DNA of 64,000 bases from Vitellaria paradoxa (Eukaryota > Streptophyta > Magnoliopsida > Ericales > Sapotaceae). The DNA lies in assembly GCA_019916065.1 (NCBI GenBank), contig CM034244.1, forward strand, positions 25,722,471 through 25,786,470, read 5' to 3'. Made by a program: the position numbers and the translations under genes. Under the pieces are notes generated by a model. The model was not told where the DNA came from. It did no database searches and worked only from the letters and a program-made list of their open reading frames with translations. Positions within the stretch are counted from its first letter, which is position 1, and each line of letters starts with the position of its first letter. Below are positions 22,516 to 35,600 of this stretch, one piece after another.

Positions 22516-23335
22516 AAACCTGTATCGCTACGGGGTTTGATCCCGAGACCTTGAAGATCTAAATCTGAGATCCCTACCACTGCGACACAAACTTCATTGT
22601 GGTATACACATCAGTATTTAATTATTTTACATGTAAGTAAAATAGTAGTTACGGTGACGATTTTATCGAACCGTTGTAAGTATAATTTACATTATTCAGT
22701 TGAGATCTTTTGAATTAATTGTTGCATAAATAGTAGGCCACTTAAACACATTCACTTAATACAGTGTAGTATTACAACCACTGCATATAGGCACCTAGGA
22801 GATTCTGATTACTGGGCTTTAGTAGCTCACCCTTTGTGGGAATATTTTTTTCAAGATATTAAGCATCGGGATACAGAAGATGAGCTGGAAAGAGATTAAT
22901 TTCTCTTAAATATTCCATCAGAAGAGTTATCTATTTTTTTCTTTTTTCCTGCATAGAGCTGGAGGACTTTATTTTTGGTCTGTAATAATTGTTGGATGAT
23001 TGTAATTATTAAGCATAGACCTAATTTGCTTTTATTAGGTATGTAATGTTAATAGCGTGATTGGGACACTTAGATGGCTCTGTAATATTTTTCTCTATCT
23101 TTATTTTGTGCCCTGTAGTTGAAATCCCATCAAATGGTTCAGTCCAATGACTTATAAATATTGTTTGGGATAAACATGGGATTTTGACTATCTTAAATTT
23201 TTCTTACGGGTCAACCCCAATCTGTAGGAAAACTCTGGGGTGTGACAGCGTGTTATTATCATCTTATTTTTATACCTAACAAATAAATTTCAAGTCACCC
23301 CTGGGCATTCGGTTATGAAAATCCGGGGTGTGACA

Positions 23336-23580
23336 GTCTCAGTGTTCTGTTGAAACAAAAGCCTAAAACTGCCATTTTATATGGCGTTTTTAGCATTTAT
23401 CAAAAAGAACCGCTATCTGTGATAGAGTTTTTAGCAGTCTATAATTGCCATTCCATGCGACGTTTTCTTATTAGCAGCACATCTCCAAATAATTCTCTTT
23501 TAGCAGCAATTCCTGATATAGTATATAAAATATCAGTGAAACAAAAAAAGAGCCCTAATATAAAATATATGACTTAAATT
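23336..23580. repeat. CACTA-type subterminal-like sequence
   Basis: Contains AAAACTGCCATTTTATATGG and repeated GCGTTTTTAGC and TTTTTAGCAG motifs, the style of CACTA subterminal repeats. It is partly homologous to 40600-40840 (CTATAAYTGC, GACGTTTT, TTATTARYAGCA, AGCAATYCCT). The short plus-strand frame at 23350-23577 is not supported as a gene. Confidence 0.4.
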
Positions 23581-24930
23581 CAATTAATTTTTAGAAAGCT
23601 AACAAATTGTAATATTTTATGAAAATACAACATCCGTTATTGTTAATAAAATTGTATTTCAAAACGCAGTTTTAGTTTTATTTTGGAAAAAAAACATAAA
23701 TGACAACAGAAAACAGAAAATAGAAAACATAAACATGCAAATGTAACTAGAAAAACGACAGTGTTACCAAATGACCCTTAAACATTTATATTTAAAATGA
23801 GGAAAATTAATAGGGTACAGTAATGGTTGTATAATACAAAAATTTTATACTTTATATCTTCTTACACTTTCTCTACCCTTATGAGAACAAATGTTATAAA
23901 TAAGGTTGTAACGTAATAATATTTAATAAAGCATATTTTATTAGTAAAATGACTTATTTTATTAAAATAATTACTAATAGCATAATAATTTATTTACATT
24001 AAAATTATGCTTGATACAAAATAATTGCTTATTAAAATGTCTTATTCTATGGAAATATTCTTGCAACTGAATACACGATACAGGTTAATTTTTATTTGTA
24101 AATCGACTATAATTAAATTATACATACTTTAAATTGAATACTTATTTCAAACTCTATTTAATTATTAATTTACTTTAATTTAAATTTTTATTTTAAATAT
24201 AGTCAAAAATAATATATTAGTTGTAACTGTTGTTAGTGTAAATTGTAAAAGTATTTTAATCTTCTAGGAAAATGGCTCTACCACGTATTTAGTCAATTTA
24301 TAAATTAATTACTGAATTCATTATTAACAATTTTTTATGAAAAAGAAATTTTTATTCTTATATATTATTTACCAGATACAACACAATAGTAATATAATCA
24401 ATCATAAATAATTTGAATTTTTTTGTATAAAAACATTTGATGTAAGCATATTATAACTGAATGACATATTAAAACTGGAAATTTTAAGCTGACTTGTGTG
24501 AAAATTGGAGTTTTAGGGGTGAAAAGAAAATTTTAATAGTCTGCGTTTTTTATTTTAGAATCAAATTATTGTGTACTCATCAACCACGTTATTAACTACT
24601 TCTTTCATAGTTATGCACATTATAAACTTGAGTTTTCGAAAAATAATTAAATCCTCAGTTAAATTTCAGATAAAGTTAAAATTGAATTTTAAATTATAAG
24701 GACAAATTATTATTTAAATAAGTTAATAATTTTTAAATTGAGACTAACAATGATACTTATATTGGTTTGTTAACAAAAAGAAAAAAATATTCAAATTATT
24801 TTAAGTTATTACAAATGACCTTAACAATAGTCTCAAATTGAATGAAAAAGAAATTAAAATATTAGTCCAATCAAAAAGAAATTAAAATATATGTACATCA
24901 AAGTATTGGGCTCCCAACGTGTGGACTAGG
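23581..24930. other. AT-rich sequence, nothing recognised
   Basis: Over 1.3 kb with no frame of note and no repeat partner in this window that I noticed. Confidence 0.4.
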
Positions 24931-24934
24931 CCTA

Positions 24935-25095
24935 TGCAGTCAAAGCTTCGACTTCCCATCGCCCTCAGTGCGGGGTGCACTGGCGGGGAGTCGAACCAGC
25001 GCCCTCACTGCATCTAGGAAGTGACCCACACTGCCATAGGTGCAGCTACAACACCTTTGCAGGCGAACCTTTGCCTACCCCGCGGCCATCCTGCG
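24935..25095. other. GC-richer island with tRNA-like B-box
   Basis: The reverse strand contains GGTTCGACTCC near 24988-24998, an exact B-box consensus, in a local GC-rich context. I cannot place an A box at proper spacing. It could be a SINE or tRNA relic. Confidence 0.25.
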
Positions 25096-26180
25096 GACTT
25101 TTTCTTCTATAACATTTGGGCTTTCGTTTCACTTTCAATTTCGGCATATTCCTTATTGATTTTCCCAACTAAAACTTCAAATTGTTTTGAAAGTTTTGAG
25201 TTGCATTTAACGTATGAAATATGTTCATTCTGTTGTAACCGATTTATGAAACATAGATTCTGTAACTTAAATTCTGATCCAGCCTTTATTTCCAATTTTA
25301 GTTAACTATTTCCATTGTCATAACGTTGCCTATACAAAAAATTTTGTGAGCCAATGCCACATGGAAGCAACAGCAGGAAGACACATCTACATTCTCACCA
25401 GGAAAACACAAAATCACTGTGTTGAAGCGTAGTTGGAACGCCTTTGCTGCACTATACAGAAGTATATGAGAAACTGTAAATCGAAAATTGAATCTACGAA
25501 ATGAGTAAAGCTACTTCATATAGCATATTAATCATAACAAGTGTAGTATTCGAAAATGAGTATTAGCTAGTAATGTAGTTTCAATTGTATGTAATTTAGT
25601 AATTGATGCAAAGAAGTCTCATAGTAAGGTCAACATCATTAACATAATAACAATAAAGTCAAGACATTCTAAGGGCTAAAGTCACTTGAGATTCACTAGC
25701 GCTACTGTCCGCAACTGTACGAAAATATGAGAATGACAACGTTGGGATGTGTTTGGCTAATTGGTTAAAGCATAGTTAGTTTACAAATTAAAATGTATAA
25801 AGCCGCAAAAGCACAATTTGACAACAGAGTACATCTGTTGTGCAGCAAAATGTAAGGCAAAAAGACACGGACGTAACAAAAGAGTTCCTTGGTAGGACGA
25901 TTGGGCAGCGGCAGTGGTCACAAAAATAGTCCAGACTGGGGAAGAAGCGGAGTTGCCTACGTACCCAGTCAAAGAAGGTCTATTACTCAGCCCTCAATGT
26001 ACGGAGCTCTTTGCACACCTCCTCTTGGAAGGCACGGTCGAGCTCTCATTCACGATCCTAATTTGTCTGGATCTCTCGTACCGTTTGAAGGATGTTGTTA
26101 ATTGCACCACTATGGTTCGCATAGGAGTCAGCAACCACCCGAGACTATTTTTTTCACTTTTTTTTGCGATATGCTGCGGT
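25096..26180. other. Unassigned sequence, probable LTR remnant at 25870-26100
   Basis: At about 25945-25985 the text GTTGCCTACGTACCCAGTCA resembles a block common in plant Gypsy (Tat/Athila) LTRs. Short overlapping frames at 25781-26270 on both strands show no homology that I recognise. Confidence 0.3.
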
Positions 26181-26189
26181 TTAGGGTGG

Positions 26190-26990
26190 ACTCATCTATT
26201 TGGCACTAGGGGCCTATCATGTTGTCTTCAGTACTCGGTTGTATGCCCCTCGCCTTGGCCACCTTGGTGATTAAAAGATCGAAGGGAAGTGCGCCTGGGT
26301 GTTGCATTTGCTTTCAATGCTTCTGAAGGACGTCGCCGATAAGCCTCCTGATGTCCACCTTTTTCTTAGTTATTATAGCGCACATCAGAGTGACTTGATC
26401 CACAGAAATGTACGACGTCCTCTTTTGTGGAATGAGGCTAGAGCACGTGACGAGGTAGAGTAGGCAAAACTGGTCCTTCAGGTTAGTCTGCTTGTATTAT
26501 GGATTCAACCTTGGGTTGTTATTGTGACTCATTATTCCGACCATGACTTCCTTTGAATATTTGGTGTAATTGAGACAGAAATATGTGTCCTCAACCACAG
26601 GGAGGCCTAGGATAGACTAAAAGTCATCAGGGCCAATGGTAAAAGGCTTACCTCTTAGTTTGGACACAATGCAAGGCCTGTCTGGTTGTTGGTCAATATT
26701 GGTGATATTCGTGTAGATCTTACGGACGATGTCCTCACAGGCCTGGCCCATTTGTGTGAGAAACTTCTCCCACCTATGCCTTTGAAACTTTAGAACCAAT
26801 CCTAAGGTTCGGAACTTCGCATCACTAAATTTGACATAGCGCTCAACCACCACTAGCTTACTACTGAAGTGGTCATTAATGGTCTGGGAAACATGCTCAC
26901 TAGCAAACCTGAATGTGTCATACAAAGGCTGGCTATGTCCTCGACCCTCATTGGCCGTTCTCTTGAACCATCCCCAGCCTCAACTGTTAG
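26190..26990 (-). pseudogene. Fragment of a gag-like 'putative plant transposon protein' (Transposase_32 type)
   Basis: The minus-strand frame from about 26925 contains RYVKFSD, a WEKF block, ACEDIVRKIYTNI and RGKPFTIGPDDF. In order these match the family pattern of W..F, V.EFYAN and RG..V.FTP..IN. Beyond a stop after GPDDF, the decayed continuation toward 26200 has a DQFCLLYLVT-like segment and a PGALPFDLLITKVAKARGI-like end, also typical of that family. These proteins belong to plant retroelements and their exact role is unclear. The copy is broken by several stops. Family assignment is from memory of the pattern, not from a search. Confidence 0.5.
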
Positions 26991-26999
26991 ATTCGGCCA

Positions 27000-29900
27000 T
27001 TCATACGAAAATATCAAACACAAGAGTGGAATATAAGTAACAGTAAGTAAATTAAAAAAGTTTGAATATATTTCAATTTCTAATATCCCAATTAAATATA
27101 TCTAGAAATTAATTACGTGGCGTTTCATATTAGTTGGCCTATTTGAGAACATGGGTTTTAATGAAAAAATGGAGGGGATGTCATGAAAAGGGATGATGTT
27201 ACATAGTTGATATAGACAAATAAAGCTCTTCAATTCCGTACTTCGTTACTTCATTATGAGCTCCATAATTTATTATGGCACAAAATAAGTTCAAAGGACA
27301 TACCAACTTTTGACTTAAAGTGTAACAAACTTATCGTGCCATTATATGCATAATAACTTACCCTACTTTTCATACAATAGTTCAATTTAAGCTAGGAGAT
27401 GAAACAAAAAATATGACAAACACCAACAAAGTTGATAGTTACGTCGATACAGTTTAGAACATGCAACTATAGGTTCACGCATCGTTCATAAATGCAATGA
27501 CTATTTGGTTGGACAAGTTAGATTAAATAGAATCTAAAACCTACAAAATGTTACATTCCAATTTCTTGCATTCTTCTCCTTCTCCCCACGTCCAAATGAA
27601 ACCATATGAAACGGTTAATAACAAACATAGAAACTATAAGATTTTGATTGTTTTTGTAAGTTTTGACAATGCTTTATGGAAATGACATTCTACTCTGACA
27701 GATAACGCAAGACACGAAATGAAAATTACATAGAAAATGTAAAGAAATGATGTTTAGTACATTAACCCTTGGCCATATAACTTGAATTGATGTTTTGGCA
27801 TTACTTCTAAGTTTGTCCAACCTCATCTGTGAAATAAACAAGACAATACCAAACACAAAGAAAGAGACAGTAGAGTATAAAATTACATACTGGCCCATAT
27901 TAATGAACAAATGGTGAAAAAAAAGGAAAAAATTGCAAATAATCATGTACTACCAAACAAAAACAAAATCACGTACTAACAAATCCCAAATCACATACTA
28001 CGATTGATACATCAGAGTATAACCTCCTTTTGTTGAGATTATGTTATAGAGCAGACTTGTATTTGTTTTTATTTTTATTTGCATTAAGTCATTTGAATCA
28101 AGTTGTTATGAGCTCTAAACATTGTAGAAACAATTCTTTGACCACCAATATATGAAAACTAAAATAAGTGGGCTGCCATGTTATGTCTGTATTGAATAAA
28201 TATATTTTAAAAGATAGTAAAATTGTACAAATTAATTGGTACTAATTACAAATAGATAATTAAATAATTTGAACACTTTCAAAATTTAATTAACATAATA
28301 TTTGGGAATTAGTAAGGACCGTATAGTTATGCAATAAAGTGTCTGATTAAATCTATTATTATATCCTCTAAATTTATTTTTAAAATATAATTTGTTCTGA
28401 TGACCAGCATTTCAGAAAACTAGAACTTCAGCAAAATAATTTCGAAATCAGTTTCTCTAATTGGACAATTGGTAATTTCATTGTAAATATTAGTATAATT
28501 GTTATAGTTTGTTCAAATAAAAAATAATGGTGAGCTATTTTTTAAATGAACAATATGGATTTCAAGTAGGGATGGCAACAAGATGGAGTCCCCCCTCCCC
28601 TACATCACCTAACCTTGCCTCATTAAAATTAATAATATCATTTTAGCCTATTTTAACAAACGAGACAATAATTAAAAAATTGTATAACAATTAACTATTA
28701 GTAAAAAAAAAAAAAAGACAAGATTTATATATAAAATAACCAATCATAGCAAATGGAAACATTTTAACACTAACATTTCAATTTGTCAACGTATAATCGA
28801 GAATAGTCTAAAATATTTTTGCAATTTCAAAATTAATCAAGAAAAAATGGAAAATTTATTCTAACCCTTTTATGGCCCAAATTCTATTACGATTTATTTT
28901 TAGCTCCCACCCCTTTTCATTAAAGTAAGGTCAAATTGGATTATCGAATTCACTTGTACTATTGTCATTCTAATTATTGATGTGAGGTTACATGGAGTCG
29001 TACAAATGAAATTCTTGAAATTATAGGTAATAAACATTTGATCCCCACATACGAAGTGGGAGAATTTGGTAGGCTGAAGCATTAATCCTTTTAAATTGGG
29101 AAGATATTTGAAGTTTACATTTGAAAATGATAGTAGGATTCCTTGTCTTTGATGATGATTTGAACGAATTAAGGTGGAAATCCGAGGAAAGGCAACGGGA
29201 TGGGGAGATAGATGATGGACGGTTATGGCCCCTCAAGAGCCCAACTTATATACAATTCACACCAAATAACAACAGATGGTAACAAATGATCATGAGTCTA
29301 ATCTGTCTGTCCTTGGAATGTACCAACGCAAGAGGATCAACGTTGGCTGCAAGTTGAAGAGAAAGCAACTCTCGATCAAATCCTTGTACATTGAACTAAT
29401 GATACCTAGCATTAATAGTAATAAGATAGTGGGTAAACTCATTTTTACTCTCATTTTATGAGTTAGTTTGGCCAATGTGCATAAATACAACAGCTCTAAG
29501 TAAATTACAGTAGCACCTTGATATCTTGCCAAACATAAAAATTTATATTTGGATCAGTTGTGTCATTTTATCCCAAGAAGAGGGTGTTCAAAGGTTATAG
29601 GAATTACCTGGGCATATTTATTTGGCTAGCTACAAGTTTGATTAGATTGGAAGAAAGACCAGCTTCGAATGGGGCGACGAAATGGGACTACGGCAGGGCT
29701 GCGGCATTCTACCAGAATTGACGGATAAATGAAGTTGGGGGGAGTCCATCAACGTGGCCTGCAAACATTCTCGATTCAGTGACAATGGCCTTCTTTCTAC
29801 GATCATTTTTTTTTTTTACCCAAATGTTTCTATCAAAGTAAAATATTAGAACAGGTTTACTTTAGAACGTTAGAACGGACTGAGGGGAACAGAACGGCTG
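27000..29900. other. AT-rich intergenic sequence, no gene supported
   Basis: Short frames (27674-27946, 28900-29236, 29276-29532) have no recognisable homology. At 28568 there is a TAGGGATGGCAACAAGATGG fragment related to the host repeat at 7300. Plain poly-A and poly-T runs lie at 28703 and 29809. Confidence 0.4.
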
Positions 29901-30007
29901 ACAGTTTTGAATTTGGACTTTGACACATCAACCACAAAATTGGAAAAGTTTGTTAAAAAATTGATAACTTTTTGTATCTTGTGGTCACTTTTGGTATTTT
30001 TTGGCGG

Positions 30008-30160
30008 TCCAAGGCCCTGTTTGAGGTATCAAAATTTACCAACTTTAACTAATTTTTTGTATTTTCTTTTAATCAAATTTTTTCACATATTACTTTTATG
30101 TCACATTTTTTTTTACTTTTATTATACTTTTTGATCAATTTTTTTTTGTCAACCAAACCC
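30008..30160. repeat. Dispersed T-rich repeat, copy 2
   Basis: Starts AAGGCCCTGTTTGAGG and contains TTTTCACATATTACTTTTAT and TTATACTTTTTGATCAA. It is diverged from 1643-1800, and its right end has ACCAAACCC, complementary in style to the left end. Probably a short non-autonomous DNA element. Confidence 0.45.
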
Positions 30161-30249
30161 ATCAAGAGCCTCAAAATATAGGACTTTGTTTTTTTGTTTT
30201 ATGGCTGTTGTGGAAATTTTACTTGGAATTGCTGTCGATGGGAAACTAA

Positions 30250-31600
30250 TTTGACATTTACTGTTAATGAGAAACCTGGTTTCATACCACAGTTATGGAG
30301 TGCTCACACAATCAAAGAAGCGCAATGTCGGATGGCGCATATACACAGCCATTGCATAAATCGTGATTCTAATTATTCCAGAACCGCGTTGCAAAACCGC
30401 GGCTTCGTGCCCTACTTAAACCAACCTCAGTCTCTCACAGCTCATTCTCGGTCACTCTCACTCTTGCAGTCTGTTTTCGCTCTCTCTCAGCCCTCACGAT
30501 GCAGCTCCAGCATCAGCTAGAGAAAAGGGAATGATAGATCTCCGTTGAAAAGTGAGAGATGTAATGACAGTGTTGTACTACGACTCATAGTTGGCGTAAT
30601 TTCTTTTAGCGTACTCTTCGATCGAAGCAGCAAAATAGCGGCGTCCTAGGGCTCGAACCAGGGAACGGTGGTGTCTTGAAGGACAGAAAAATAAAAATAA
30701 AAAATTAAGAATTGAGAAGAATCATCAGAAAGCCCTCCCTCCATAGAAAGGCCGTACCAGAGATGGTTTGAACGAGCTTCATGGAGATTTCGTGCTGTGG
30801 AAAATGGGTCTTTGACGAGCTTATGTTGAAGAGCCCTTCCAATTGAACATCTCCGCTTTAGTTTGGTGACTGCTGGCAGAGGGCTCACTGTAAGTGTTTA
30901 TGAGATTGTCAGTTGGCCCTTTATTTTCCTATGGTATATAGCTTTAATCATATCTTAATCCTCCAATTTCCTAAGGGTTGAGGATTTAAAAACGTTTCAT
31001 TTTTCAAATTGTGTGTAGTTCTATTGTTTGATTAGGATCGAATCTTGTCCGAGAATTGGGTTTCACTCAATTGTATGTGGCTTTCTTAACTATGTTGAGA
31101 TTGAAACATAAAATACTTGTGCGCGATGCTTACATATCCTGCCATTCCTATATTGCGTTCTCCTTGTGCATTGTAATTTGGTGGGTAATTTTGAACAAAT
31201 CTTTTTGGGCGATTTGATGGATGGTCATAACTTTCTGCCGATGTCCTTGATGAATAACTTTTTGTTAAATGATATTATAAACTATAATTGTTATTTGTCT
31301 TCTTTGTTGATTTCTAAGTTTTGAGTACACCTTTTTTTAATTTTAATTAGTGATATACTGCTTGTTTTTGAATAAAATATGAATATGTAAGGCTTATAAA
31401 ATTATATTGAAATGTATGCAAATATATAATATTTTTCACTATTCTCGTTGTGTCGTGTCCTCCATTTTTTAAAAAATCATCATATTAGCATCTCCTTGTC
31501 GCATGCTGGTGTATGTGCTTCCTTTATCTAAATTTATTAACAAGTGTTCTTCCTTATTGCCAGGTACTAGAGGTTAGAGGTTTTATCTGCTTTCACCAAT
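30250..31600. other. Unassigned stretch, possible 5' region of a decayed gene
   Basis: Composition is less AT-rich, with a CT-rich stretch at 30430-30500 like a plant 5' UTR and a good donor-like TGTAAGTG near 30890. A minus-strand frame at 30646-30888 has balanced composition, but I recognise no family. A tRNA-like GGTTCGAGCCC (minus strand, about 30648-30658) is present. No gene model is supported. Confidence 0.2.
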
Positions 31601-32041
31601 GCTGTAAGTATTTGAAAATTTCACATTGTTATTTTTTGATCAATAAAAATTCTCTCCTTATTTGTTCGTATGAGGTGTATACTAACGTTTCATTTTGTCT
31701 GCTTTTCTGGGATGTATGCTTGTGCAATGCCATTACCATTATTATTCTCTATTTATGCTTGTGTAAGGTTAATCTATGGAGAACACTCAAATTACATAAA
31801 ATGCTCCTTTCCCGCAAATAAAAAAATTAAAAAAGTAACTACGACGTACACATGAATTATAAAATTGCTCATTGGTGGGGTTTGTCCATAATATTATCAG
31901 GTTTGCTCTTTGTATGTCTCTAACTTGCTTATTTCGTGGGCTATAGGTTAGAAATTTAGAGATGTCTTGTTTTGTATGGAAAGCCTTGATTGCTTTCTCA
32001 ATGTATCTTTTTTTTTTTTAATTTAAAATTTTTTTTTTGGT

Positions 32042-32273
32042 ACAGAGGCACCTGTTAGAAGGTGTGAAAGTATGGAGATTGTTAGGAGTAGGAGAGGTAG
32101 AGGAAGACCCAAGAGAAGTTGGAAAGAAACCATTAAACATGACCTAACCTACCTAGATTTATCGGAGGACATGCCCCTAAACAGATCAAATTGGCGTCGA
32201 CAAATCCATATAGCCGACCCCACCTAGTGGGAAAAGGCTTGGTTTGGTTTGGTTTTTTTTTTTTTTTTTTGGT
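32042..32273 (+). mobile_element. 5'-truncated RTE-type LINE, 3' end
   Basis: Encodes the C-terminal end of a plant LINE reverse transcriptase: EAPVRRCESMEI, RSRRGRGRPKRSWKE, RRQIHIADPT and then a stop. After the stop come GGTTTGG repeats and poly-T. It is the same family as 56521-56912. TTTTTTTTTGGT occurs on both sides and may be the target duplication. Tails of short repeats rather than poly-A fit the RTE clade, which is inference. Confidence 0.75.
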
Positions 32274-33278
32274 GATAAGTGAATGCATGAATTCCATTCA
32301 ATTTTTTGAGATGGGGGATCTGTAGCATAGTTACCTTGCAATTGCAGTTTCTTTTTATGAGAATCTTACTCACATGATGATCATTTTCGTCTCCTCATTT
32401 CTATATTCCACTCGCATCATCATAGTTGTCATTTTTAAAGAATATTTTCTAGTTAATTTCGTCACTTGGGCTAACATGATACTATTTGATTGTATTGGCT
32501 GTGTAGACAACTCGTTCTTTTGTTTATGTCCTTCTCCTTAGCTGTTGAAGCACTTCATGCATTTATACAAGATGAATTTGAGCACAAGTAAGTTACATTT
32601 CAATTAGCAAATGATCTATTATGCATGCATGCCTTTATTATTGTAATTTCCATTGGATAATTGTCTTGTATGATCTTTGTATATGTTCACTTGTTATTTA
32701 TTTATGAATATCATCTTGTTTTCCGTGAGTGGTAAACAGTCAAATTCTCATTTCACGTCTGAACTCTGAAGCTTAGATTTGGTTATCAATTATTTATTTT
32801 ACACATGGCATGCCATTTACCAATAATCAGGTATACAAAAAGGTTTAAAACTAAAATTTATCTTTGTCCTTGCTAGCAAATCGGTCAATGAATTTATAGA
32901 GACCAATGATTGTCTTCTCCAATTTACTCAATTCTCTCTTATAACTTTTGCTATGCAAAGCATATTGTCTAATTCATCTTTCCATTTTAGCAGATAGCAT
33001 GATTTGTCTTCTAACTTGTTACACACTGCATTCTTGCAGCGTGTAAGAGGATTTTTTTTGTTCCCAATTAAAGAGAGATGGTGGAAATTTACTTCTTGCA
33101 TATTGTCTAATTTATATTTTGATTTAACCACAATATTTACAAATGTGTACAAGTTTAGGATTTGATACTTGTAAATTTATCAGATATTGACCATTATTGT
33201 TTAACAGATTTTTCAGAGGAAACCAAATAAGCAGTTATTTCTTTGGGGATGCTAGCCCTGAATGGCTTTCTTCAGCAA

Positions 33279-33520
33279 GTTTAAAGAATCAACTGTCAAC
33301 TTGACAAATTGTAGAAATTTCACACATTTTGAAATACCCACTGCAAAGGTACTACAAAGTTTATATATATATAGGATTTGGGTTCTTTTGGACAATGTTA
33401 GACTGAAATGTGTTTTTATGTTCACAGATTGGAGACACATCCATTTGGGATCTGACAGTTCTGGGTTGGGAAGTGACCTACAAGGAGGAATTCATCCCCA
33501 CAGACTCAATTCTTTTAGGA
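33279..33520 (+). pseudogene. GOLD-domain gene fragment (patellin / SEC14-GOLD like)
   Basis: Two adjoining exon-like pieces join in one frame. The first ends FTHFEIPTAK at 33350 with a GT after it. The second starts at 33428 after TTCACAG with IGDTSIWDLTVLGWEVTYKE and runs to EEFIPTD. The WDLTVLGWEV.YKEEF.P pattern matches the GOLD domain at the C-terminus of patellins, which bind membranes and phosphoinositides beside a SEC14 domain. No SEC14 domain is found upstream, the GOLD domain is not completed, and no donor site follows. I take it as a gene relic. Exon-like pieces at 31564-31603, 32541-32586 and 34021-34100 have plausible splice borders but no homology that I recognise. Confidence 0.45.
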
Positions 33521-34109
33521 AAACTCAATTATTTATTTACTTATTTATTTTTTTCGGTATGGATCAATAATGTATTCTCTTGCTGCATTCTTTTTGTTAG
33601 AAGGATAGATTTCTTGTTATGAAAAAGTTCATTTTATGAGTGATTAAATAAAATAAAAATTTTTGTTGATCAGCTTGGATGATGGTGCTTAGTTTTTTTA
33701 CATTTGCACTTCAATTTTTCGAAATAGAATTGAGTTATGCTTAGTTTTTCTGAACTTCATGGGTTAATGATACTTTCTTGTTGTCCCACTTTTGTATGCG
33801 TGGGTGGTATGCATTTTAGGAACTCTTGATTCATTGATGGTGAGTTTTGTTTTCCAACTGTTCTAAAGATCTCTTGACTATTGTTAGCATGTTCTAATAA
33901 TTTATGCATGCTTATGATTTTTTACGTGCGGTACTGATGCCCTTTTATCTTATAAATTTGCCCTTTTTTGCTGAGAGACATGGGTGGATAATTTGTTGCA
34001 AAAATTGTGACTGACAGATAACTTATGGTGATCCAACGGTGAGGATTCCTCAATTAAGGCAAGAATTATACAATTGGAAAATTGAATTGTATATCATACG
34101 TGAGTTCTT

Positions 34110-35330
34110 TTTTCTCGTCTCATGAAGTCTTTTTTTCTTTCTTTCTAATCTTCTCAGCTACGATGTGATCTATACTCACTACAATTATTTTCTTCTTTTG
34201 AGTTAAAGATCTTGTTTGTATTGTTGGATCTTCTTGGTCTGCCTTTGGGTCTACCATGCGGACTTGCAAAGGTCTTTCCAACGTCTGAATTATGGTTGAC
34301 TGACTCAGTGCTTTTAAATCTAGGAGTGTCGGTTCTTTCCAAAATTTTCAGTTAAAAAGCTCATCTCACTTGTAAAAGGAAAATGGTTATGTTTGAATAA
34401 TACTGGTTGGTTAATTAGTCAACTATGAAGTCTTTTGAACTCAGAACATGAAACTCATACCAGAAAGAGATATCAAGCATGTGGTATTGTTTGGGTAGTT
34501 TTTACCATAAGCAATCATTGTTTTATGATGATTCTTAGAACCCGGTAGTGTAACTGTGGAAGGCTGTTAAATCTTCACATTTGACAGGACTCCTAGTTTG
34601 TGTGAATGTTCCATTTCTATTTCTCTTTCTAATCCATCCGTAGGCAATATTAAAGTGCACCTAAAGTTTTGATGACTTTTGACTCTAATTGGATGGAATT
34701 AGATGCTGTTTGTTTAGTTCTTACATTCTATGCTTTTCCTTCCATTATTAATAGCTTGTAATTTCTTTTGTTAATGATATATACAGGAAGTTTGGTTAGC
34801 ATGGAATTTTCAGAAAGCATGGGGGGGAAGTTCACGAGGTTCAAGAAGTGGAAGTGATTCCCAGTGCTCAACTTTCTTGTTCATATTCACATACTACCAG
34901 CATATCGGCAAGTTACCTTTATATAATTACTGCATTGACTTTGCGAGTTTGAAGTAACCTTTGTTGTCGCCATCTTCCCTTTGGTTTTGTTTTATGATCT
35001 GGATTCAGTTTGGATGCACGTGTGTACATAGAATTATAAATTTCTTATGTGATATTTCTTCATGCACATATGTGGTTGATTGGCTTATGCTCCATGCTCA
35101 TGTAGAAGCTGCTGCTATGTTACCCTGTATAAGTATTTCCACTACGGCATGCACATTATGTGCATATTAGTTGTCTGCATCTCTGTTTGGCATTATGAAA
35201 GTAAATAATTTTGGATCAATCATATAGTTAAATTATGGGCTACTGATATATTTTTATATATATTTATCTATAGAGTATAGATTATGTTGATTTTGTAAAT
35301 TTTGTGCTGCAGTATGAGGACAAGATGTTT
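34110..35330. other. Non-coding sequence, nothing firm
   Basis: A short exon-like piece lies around 34788-34850 after CAG. No frame or homology that I can support. Confidence 0.3.
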
Positions 35331-35339
35331 TATGAAAAA

Positions 35340-35600
35340 GGGAGCAGTGGCTACCTCATTTAGATGAGTTGGAGCTTCCACCATATTTGGTGTGATGTGT
35401 GAAGCTTTGGAAAATGCATTCTCCAAGAATGAAATTTGAGAAGCTCTTACATCTTTCAATGGATATGAATCTCCAGGACTAGATGGGATGACAGTAGTTT
35501 TCTTTTCATTAAATTGTTGAGATGTTGTGAAAAATGATGTCATGAAAATATTTGCTAAGTTTCATGCGGAAGGGGAATTTGTTAGAAAGTATTAATGCAT
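35340..35600 (+). mobile_element. L1-type LINE fragment (start of reverse transcriptase)
   Basis: In shifting frames the sequence reads LDELELPP, CEALENAFSKNEI, EALTSFNGYESPGLDG and KNDVMKIFAKFHAEGEFVRK. These match the region of plant L1 LINE ORF2 with FN.DKAPGPDGF and VMK.F.EFH..G.F.RS. Stops and a frameshift are present and both ends are missing, so it is dead debris. Confidence 0.7.

Larger units (their letters stand above)
19631..23335 (+). mobile_element. Solo LTR 1 of the long-LTR Gypsy family, 3,705 bp
   Basis: Starts TGTAATAAGC and ends GGGGTGTGACA. It is flanked by the perfect 5 bp duplication GTCTC at 19626-19630 and 23336-23340. No primer-binding site or pol sequence adjoins either end, so the internal region and one LTR were lost, as expected from LTR-LTR recombination. 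It carries the conserved TATA box at 20357-20363, both tRNA-like segments and an (AT)n run at 22464-22512. It is homologous to the full-length LTR at 9498-13294 in opposite orientation. From 19907 to 21981 I see no difference from solo LTR 2. Confidence 0.92.

Noticed and set aside
30646..30888. 80-codon minus-strand frame with gene-like composition
   Set aside because: No family recognised, no intron model, and its 3' part runs into AT-rich and tRNA-like sequence. Mentioned only as part of an unassigned region.
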